A DNA stretch of 20,381 nt from Clostridia bacterium (lineage in GTDB: Bacteria > Bacillota > Sulfobacillia > SLMV01). The position numbers and the translations under genes were made by a program. Shown here in pieces: positions 16,423 through 20,381 of this stretch; the first letter of the stretch is position 1, and every line of letters begins with the position of its first letter. The DNA lies in NCBI GenBank assembly GCA_003554565.1, contig PWGR01000152.1, positions 1 through 20,381 of the forward strand. The letters run 5' to 3'. The notes below the pieces were generated by a model. It had not been told where the DNA came from, searched no databases, and saw nothing but the letters and a program-made list of their open reading frames with translations.

Positions 16423-17100
16423 ATGGTCGGAAAGATTCGGCCAAGGAAGATACTCATGCCTTCGGAGATGCAGGACGGGACTCCGGCGCGCAGTCTCTCC
16501 GGCCCAACAGTGACCTATCGCTGTCCGGACGCATCGGGGGAATCGTTCCGTCCCCCGACAGGAAACCGATGGAAAGAGGTGAAACTAGAGGCTATGAATT
16601 CAGAGAAATTTACGACGCTTGGTCCACAGAGACAGCAGTCAGCCCTGCTCGAATGGGTGCGCGATGGTAAGTCGGACTCGGAGATCGGCGATATGCTGGA
16701 CATGAGCCAGTGGCAGGTACGCAACCTCCGGTACAAATTGGGCATCAAAAAAGATCGCGGGGGAAACGTACAGATTGAACCTTTCACTGCGCGGGGAGGA
16801 GATCCGGCCGCTTCGCTGGTGAGCCTCGCTCCGCCGGGGGCAGATGGCAATGCTTCAGACCGGGGACTGGTGCTCAGAGTATCCGGCACCTACGGAGCCA
16901 AGGAAGTATCACAGAGACTGCAGGCGCTGGCATCTCTGGCCATGGTCGAATCCAGTGAGATGCGCTACCGCATAACCGTGAGCCTACAGGAGCTGCCCGA
17001 TCCCGAGGAGGAGAGCGACGAAACCGATGAGGCCCTCGATGAACAACCCGAAACGGACGAACAGTCTCAAGACTCCGAATCGTCGGCCCGAGTATCATAG
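16423..17100 (+). CDS. Helix-turn-helix DNA-binding protein, unknown target
   Basis: A 225-residue protein with a central HTH of the sigma-region-4/LuxR type at about residues 69-108: QRQQSALLEWVRDGKSDSEI, then GDMLDMSQWQVRNLRYKLGI, i.e. the 'S-D-x-E-I-A-x-x-L-x-x-S-x-x-T-V-x-x-x-x' pattern with one substitution (Q for T). A second region (about 147-190, LVLRVSGTYGAKEVSQRL) may be a small sensing or dimer domain. The last 35 residues are very acidic. The ATG at 16423 has AGGGGGAG upstream. The first 57 residues are low in structure, and an ATG at 16594 with AGAGG before it is an alternative giving 168 residues. There is no phosphorylation domain. The stop lies 34 bp inside the convergent zinc-ribbon gene. 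Confidence 0.75.
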   Translation: MVGKIRPRKILMPSEMQDGTPARSLSGPTVTYRCPDASGESFRPPTGNRWKEVKLEAMNSEKFTTLGPQRQQSALLEWVRDGKSDSEIGDMLDMSQWQVRNLRYKLGIKKDRGGNVQIEPFTARGGDPAASLVSLAPPGADGNASDRGLVLRVSGTYGAKEVSQRLQALASLAMVESSEMRYRITVSLQELPDPEEESDETDEALDEQPETDEQSQDSESSARVS

Positions 17101-17312
17101 CTGCAATTCCAACAGCGGAGTCCTCCTGGCCACCACGCGGAACCACAACGCGGGCACTCCTCCTCGACAGTGACATCGAAAGATCCTGGGGAGGACCGGG
17201 GGGACTCCCCTCGTTGCGCGACCTGCACTGGCTCATCAGGCCGGGACTGACGATATCGACAGACCAGCAGGAAAAATCCCACTACTGCAAGCAGCAGGAT
17301 CACCCAGATCAT
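17067..17312 (-). CDS. Small membrane protein with zinc ribbon
   Basis: An 81-residue protein. One transmembrane helix (about 2-18) at the very N-terminus is followed by a basic-polar linker and a C-terminal zinc-ribbon-like knuckle with C53-x2-C56 and C67-x2-C70 in EECPRCGSAWWPGGLRCWNC. The ATG at 17312 is chosen because GGGGGGTG lies 5 nt upstream; the frame could open at 17372, but without a ribosome site. It overlaps the HTH gene tail-to-tail by 34 bp, so the acidic tail of that protein and the end of this one share DNA. Function unknown; similar short TM-plus-zinc-ribbon proteins are often uncharacterised. Confidence 0.7.
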   Translation of the reverse strand: MIWVILLLAVVGFFLLVCRYRQSRPDEPVQVAQRGESPRSSPGSFDVTVEEECPRCGSAWWPGGLRCWNCSYDTRADDSES

Positions 17313-17449
17313 TGCACACCCCCCAACTACGCTATATTCCGTTCCGAGGAGGCGCTTCCGCAGAAGATTCAACTCCGTACCGGGCTTCAGAACTGAACGC
17401 TCCGTATACGTGGCGGAAACCTGAGGATGCGGGCAGGCAGTAAGTAAAA

Positions 17450-17483
17450 TGCCCGGGCAGGGTATATCAGCGGTAGTACTACC
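17450..17483. repeat. Two perfect palindromes downstream of the stress-protein gene
   Basis: TGCCCGGGCA (17450-17459) and GGTAGTACTACC (17472-17483) are perfect palindromes 12 nt apart, lying 37 nt beyond the usp stop. They could act in termination of the minus-strand usp transcript or as protein sites. No T-run supports a classic terminator. Confidence 0.4.
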
Positions 17484-17519
17484 CGGAAATGCCCCCTGCG
17501 CACCTCATGCTTCGCCACG

Positions 17520-18008
17520 TCACGCCTCTTCTGCTGCCTTGTCGGTCTGCTGCCTGCTCCTGACAATCAACACCGAACACTTTGCATTCCTCGCCACCCG
17601 CTCGCTGACGCTGCCCAGAAGAATGGAGGCAAACCCACTCAGACCTCGATTGCCAATCAGGATCATATCGGCATCGCGTTCCTCAGCAGAACGGAGGATC
17701 TCCATTCCGGGGTTTCCCCGTCTTACGCATACCTCGATCTCAGCGTCAACGTCCGACAGCTCCTCCCGTGTGTTCCTGGCCAATTCTTCCCCCTGTTCGT
17801 CCAGAAACTTCAGCAGATTGCCGGGGATCATCTGGCCGCTTTCCGGCAGATAAGAGCCTCCCAGTGCACTGGCGGAGGGAATCACATGTACTGCGATCAG
17901 ATTCCTGACCGGAAAACCCTCGCACATATCCTTTGCATAGCTTAGAGCCTGCCATGAGGGCTCCGAACCGTCCACACACACCAAAATGGTCTGTAGTGTA
18001 TTCTCCAC
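17520..18008 (-). CDS. Universal stress protein (UspA family)
   Basis: Single-domain Usp of 162 residues from a GTG start with AAGGGGAG 6 nt upstream; an ATG at 18026 with a poor ribosome site is an alternative, and the frame runs open up to 18257. The fold begins at TILVCVDGSEPS (about 7-18) with the conserved Asp13. The nucleotide-binding tail is complete: DADMILIGNRGLSGF (about 112-126), then LLGSVSERVARNAKCSVLIV (about 130-149), matching G-x2-G-x9-G-[ST]. It is therefore likely an ATP-binding Usp that forms dimers. A stretch at about 46-66 (ASALGGSYLPESGQMI) is longer than in the smallest members. Usp proteins modulate stress survival, but no partner gene suggests a specific process. Confidence 0.92.
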   Translation of the reverse strand: MENTLQTILVCVDGSEPSWQALSYAKDMCEGFPVRNLIAVHVIPSASALGGSYLPESGQMIPGNLLKFLDEQGEELARNTREELSDVDAEIEVCVRRGNPGMEILRSAEERDADMILIGNRGLSGFASILLGSVSERVARNAKCSVLIVRSRQQTDKAAEEA

Positions 18009-18129
18009 TGCATTCTCCCCTTCCATATCAACCCTATGCTTGGTACTTATACGATTGCTCCGGCCATTCCTGCCGCTCAACTCACGGTGCGATCTGCATT
18101 TTTGGGCGGAAACCGACTGGGGCGCCCCC

Positions 18130-18207
18130 TTATGCTGCGCAGATCTTTCCAACATTACGTGGATAATGAGCAAAGCCGCAATATGCAGCCCTTCGCTGTC
18201 TAACCAT
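18130..18207 (-). CDS. Possible 25-residue ORF upstream of usp
   Basis: A short frame (starts MVRQRRAAYCGF) whose ATG is preceded by GGAGGTGA with good spacing. It ends next to the GGGGCGCCCC palindrome and lies 121 nt before the usp start on the same strand. Basic, no known family. Support is only the ribosome site, so it may be chance. Confidence 0.2.
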   Translation of the reverse strand: MVRQRRAAYCGFAHYPRNVGKICAA

Positions 18208-18315
18208 CCTTCACCTCCGGTCCTGTGCAGCATAATACTCCCGGAACCTCTATTCACTCTATCTCTCGACCTGAATCGACTCTCACCGTGCTAATTGGTG
18301 TAACAAACATGTAAG

Positions 18316-18343
18316 TTGATCCCTGCCATAATTTCGTTATAAT
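18316..18343 (+). promoter_or_regulatory. Probable sigma-A promoter of the sleB-like gene
   Basis: TTGATC (18316-18321), a 16-nt spacer and a perfect TATAAT (18338-18343), about 63 nt before the ATG. The -35 is only a partial match, and a sporulation sigma factor cannot be judged from this. Confidence 0.55.
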
Positions 18344-18406
18344 TGTAGCAACATTGATGTAGGGACGAGCTGGCATACATGACTACAGAGAGGATGAACG
18401 AAAGGC

Positions 18407-19342
18407 ATGATTTCAGAGCTCAATGAGTCCGTCCGGGGTGCATTGTCCAGAATCCCTATTTCTTCCTACAGGGTCGCCGTGATAATGCCTCTGGTGGTTC
18501 TCTTTATTCTGTCCATCGGCGCCATGGCAGTAATGGCGGCCGAACCTTCAAAAATACACATTGACGGGGAGGAATTAGATCTGTCCGGCCCCGCAAGGGT
18601 CGTCGACGGCAGGATGTTTGTTCCGCTTCGCGACATTGTACCGATCACCGGAGGCACTCTGCTTTACGACGAGAACACCGGTGTCGCACGCGTGCTCACT
18701 CCAACCACACGCTTCATGCTGGTCGCCTCCCGACCAAAAGCATACACCAACTCCGGAGAAGACATAGACATTCCGGCCCCCATCGCCGAAGATGGTCAAT
18801 TGCTCGTGTGGATACGTTTCCTCGCCGAGGCCTTCGACTGGGAACTGGAATGGGATTCCGAATCCAGCGCTGTATCTATAGATACCAGCGGAGGTGCAGA
18901 GGTGGACATGTCAATCGATCGGGGACTGGAACGGGAAGATCCGGGCAAAGACTCCGAACCAGAGAAGGCGTACGATATATCCGATTCGGAACTGGATCTG
19001 CTGATGCGACTGGTCAGTGCCGAAGCGCATGGAGAGCCCATTGAAGGCAAGACTGCGGTCGCCGCCGTGGTATTCAACCGCGTCAAATCCGGACATTTTC
19101 CCGACACAGTGGAGGCAGTAATTGAACAGGACGGACAGTTCTGCGTTGTGACAAACGGGCGAATAGAAACCTCAGTACGGGACGGCGCACGCGAGGCGGT
19201 TAAAACAGCTCTGACCGGACAGGATCCCAGCGAGGGAGCTCTCTTTTTCTTCAACCCGGCGATCTCCGACTCGCAGTACATGCACAGCCTCCCTGTAACT
19301 GTTGAAATTGGATCGCACCGTTTCGCCGACTGGGGGTACTGA
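18407..19342 (+). CDS. Cell wall hydrolase, SleB-like, with copper-amine-oxidase N-terminal domain
   Basis: Secreted or membrane-tethered peptidoglycan hydrolase, 311 residues. A signal/anchor helix (about 22-45, ending near VMAA) is followed by a copper-amine-oxidase-like N-terminal domain (about 48-158: GRMFVPLRDI, then AEAFDWELEWDSESSAVSI), a common wall- or surface-associated module in Clostridia. After an acidic linker (about 160-190) comes the Hydrolase_2 domain (about 196-307): LVSAEAHGEPIEGKTAVAAV with the likely catalytic Glu206, VFNRVKSGHFPDTVEAVI, QFCVVTNG, GALFFFNP and IGSHRFADWGY at the end. This domain acts as a lytic transglycosylase-type cortex enzyme in SleB; the role here could be germination or vegetative turnover. 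The ribosome site is mediocre (AGAGG 13 nt, AAAGG 1 nt upstream). A strong terminator follows. Confidence 0.92.
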   Translation: MISELNESVRGALSRIPISSYRVAVIMPLVVLFILSIGAMAVMAAEPSKIHIDGEELDLSGPARVVDGRMFVPLRDIVPITGGTLLYDENTGVARVLTPTTRFMLVASRPKAYTNSGEDIDIPAPIAEDGQLLVWIRFLAEAFDWELEWDSESSAVSIDTSGGAEVDMSIDRGLEREDPGKDSEPEKAYDISDSELDLLMRLVSAEAHGEPIEGKTAVAAVVFNRVKSGHFPDTVEAVIEQDGQFCVVTNGRIETSVRDGAREAVKTALTGQDPSEGALFFFNPAISDSQYMHSLPVTVEIGSHRFADWGY

Positions 19343-19373
19343 CGGCCAAAATCGTAAGATAGCAAAGCCTGAC

Positions 19374-19396
19374 GGGCCCGCTGCTGCGGGCCCTTT
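19374..19396. terminator. Strong intrinsic terminator, probably bidirectional
   Basis: GGGCCCGC-TGCT-GCGGGCCC forms a perfect 8-bp GC stem with a tetraloop, followed by TTTCCTAT on the plus side. It sits between the convergent sleB-like and peptidase genes, so it could also end the minus-strand transcript. Confidence 0.85.
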
Positions 19397-19397
19397 C

Positions 19398-20381
19398 CTA
19401 TGCTTCGAGGAGCAGTCGCGGGGAATGGGTAAGGATCTCGACACCATCCTCGGTAACTTGGAGCACATCCTCTATCCGGACCCCGCCCCAATCTGGAATG
19501 TAGATTCCCGGTTCGATGGTAAGGACGTGACCGGGCCTCAACCTCCCCCCCTCTCCGGGGATGAGAGCGGGACCGGCGCCGATTGAGTGACCCAGGCCGT
19601 GTACGAAGTACTTCCCGTACCCGGCGGCGGCGATGTGCTTGTGCGCCTCGCGGTGGATCTCCTCCGGGTGCGCACCTGGCGTGATCGCTGCTATCGCCAT
19701 TTCCTGGGCCACGCGAACTGTCTCATGAACATTTTTCTGTTCCTCATCAGCCTCACCTACCACCAATGTACGGGACAGGTCGGACGCACCCATGCCCCGG
19801 CGCGGCCCAAAATCAACCAGCACCATATCGCCCGGGCGCAGACTGCGCTCCGTTGGCACGGCGTGAGGGAAGGCCGAGCGAGAACCAGAGGCAACGACAG
19901 TGGGGAATGCATAACGGTCACAACCGGAGCACCTGAGTTGAGCCTCTATTTCAGCAGCAAGCTCCACCTCTGTCATGCCCTCCTGAATAACATGTACCAA
20001 GCGCAAATAAGCTTGATCTGCCATCCGACAGCACTCCCGAATCTGGCGCAGATACTCGGCATCCTTTCTGGCACGCAGCTTCCACCCCAGCCCGTTCATG
20101 ACTACCAGCTGCCGGCAGAGGCCACGGTGGCGCACATTGCGATCCAGCCGGAGGAACATCTCTTGAGACAGGTTTGCGCTGTATCCCAGGCGATCAGGAC
20201 TCGAACCACTCAGAAGGCGGGCGATATACTGAGGTAGTATCTCTGCGTCGACAGACAGAACCTCGCACTCGACCGCACAGCTGTGGGCCTCGGCAGCCTC
20301 TTCTGGGTCAACCAGCAGAAACCTCTGTGTTTCCGAAAGCACAAGGATGCTTCCGCGGAAGAAACCGGTCAGGAATCCGAC
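19398..20381 (-). CDS. Xaa-Pro dipeptidase/aminopeptidase (M24 family), 5' end outside window
   Basis: Metallopeptidase of the M24B type that cleaves X-Pro bonds; 327 residues are visible. The frame stays open to the window edge: upstream of an in-frame GTG at 20342 it reads VGFLTGFFRGSILVLSE, the usual creatinase N-terminal strand-helix entry, so the true start lies beyond 20381 and the GTG is internal. The C-terminal pita-bread domain begins near RARKDAEYLRQIRECC. Metal ligands are present: DFG and SDLSRT (two Asp), VHGLGHSIG (His), LTIEPGIYI (Glu) and VRIEDV (Glu); the substrate-side His is in AFPHA. Because all five ligands are intact it should be active. The protein may be PepQ- or PepP-like; sequence alone does not separate them. 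Confidence 0.93.
   Translation of the reverse strand, partial: VGFLTGFFRGSILVLSETQRFLLVDPEEAAEAHSCAVECEVLSVDAEILPQYIARLLSGSSPDRLGYSANLSQEMFLRLDRNVRHRGLCRQLVVMNGLGWKLRARKDAEYLRQIRECCRMADQAYLRLVHVIQEGMTEVELAAEIEAQLRCSGCDRYAFPTVVASGSRSAFPHAVPTERSLRPGDMVLVDFGPRRGMGASDLSRTLVVGEADEEQKNVHETVRVAQEMAIAAITPGAHPEEIHREAHKHIAAAGYGKYFVHGLGHSIGAGPALIPGEGGRLRPGHVLTIEPGIYIPDWGGVRIEDVLQVTEDGVEILTHSPRLLLEA

Larger units (their letters stand above)
18009..18406. other. Divergent intergenic region, usp / sleB-like
   Basis: About 400 nt between divergent genes. The right end holds a plausible promoter for the sleB-like gene (18316-18343). A short minus-strand frame (18130-18207) and a perfect palindrome GGGGCGCCCC (18119-18128) lie in the usp leader side. 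A clear usp promoter was not found. Confidence 0.45.

Noticed and set aside
18009..18257. N-terminal extension of the universal stress protein
   Set aside because: The Usp fold begins right after the GTG at 18008, which has a strong ribosome site; the extension has no domain character.
18796..19491. Long minus-strand frame opposite the sleB-like gene (231 codons)
   Set aside because: Serine/arginine-rich shadow of a clear hydrolase gene and spans the intrinsic terminator.

Overview
The window looks like chromosomal DNA from a spore-forming, Gram-positive-type bacterium (Bacillota, Clostridia-like or a deep-branching relative). This inference rests on a SleB-type cortex hydrolase fused to a copper-amine-oxidase N-terminal domain, a SteA-like division protein, a BioY biotin S-component, strong AGGAGG-like ribosome sites (several before GTG or TTG starts) and moderately GC-rich coding. 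No rRNA, tRNA, CRISPR array, intact mobile element or phage gene was seen.

Left block, minus strand (554-6733): a tight six-gene run, transcribed right to left. The order is a threonine ammonia-lyase-like PLP enzyme, ComB (2-phosphosulfolactate phosphatase), BioY, a lipoprotein substrate-binding protein of the peptide/nickel type, a small protein with an anti-sigma-K-like C-terminal domain, and a second, membrane-anchored substrate-binding protein. Gaps are short or overlapping (4-nt GTGA, 8-nt GTGAGTGA), so translation is probably coupled. No permease or ATPase for the two binding proteins lies in the window. Positions 1-553 hold no convincing gene.

Plus-strand block (6921-10478): MoxR-type AAA+ ATPase, a DUF58 protein and a membrane protein with a C-terminal DUF4129-like domain, all overlapping. 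The third member lacks the transglutaminase domain often found in this operon type.

Minus-strand block (10457-14767): a possible 33-aa leader ORF, then SteA-like protein, family-2 glycosyltransferase, MraY/WecA-like phosphoglycosyltransferase and a membrane-anchored calcineurin-like phosphoesterase. It reads as an envelope or division operon working on polyprenyl-linked sugars. Its last gene runs tail-to-tail into the DUF4129 gene with a 22-bp overlap.

Right part (14822-20381): a short unknown gene with its own near-consensus sigma-A promoter and a terminator-like hairpin; a sirtuin deacetylase; an HTH protein overlapping tail-to-tail with a small membrane zinc-ribbon protein; a universal stress protein; the SleB-like hydrolase with a promoter and a strong terminator; and an M24 (Xaa-Pro) peptidase whose start lies beyond the window.

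Most genes belong to known families. The least explained items are the promoter-gene-terminator unit at 14822-15168, the 33-aa ORF before steA, the permease-less binding-protein operon with its anti-sigma-like member, and the SteA-glycosyltransferase-phosphoesterase cluster.
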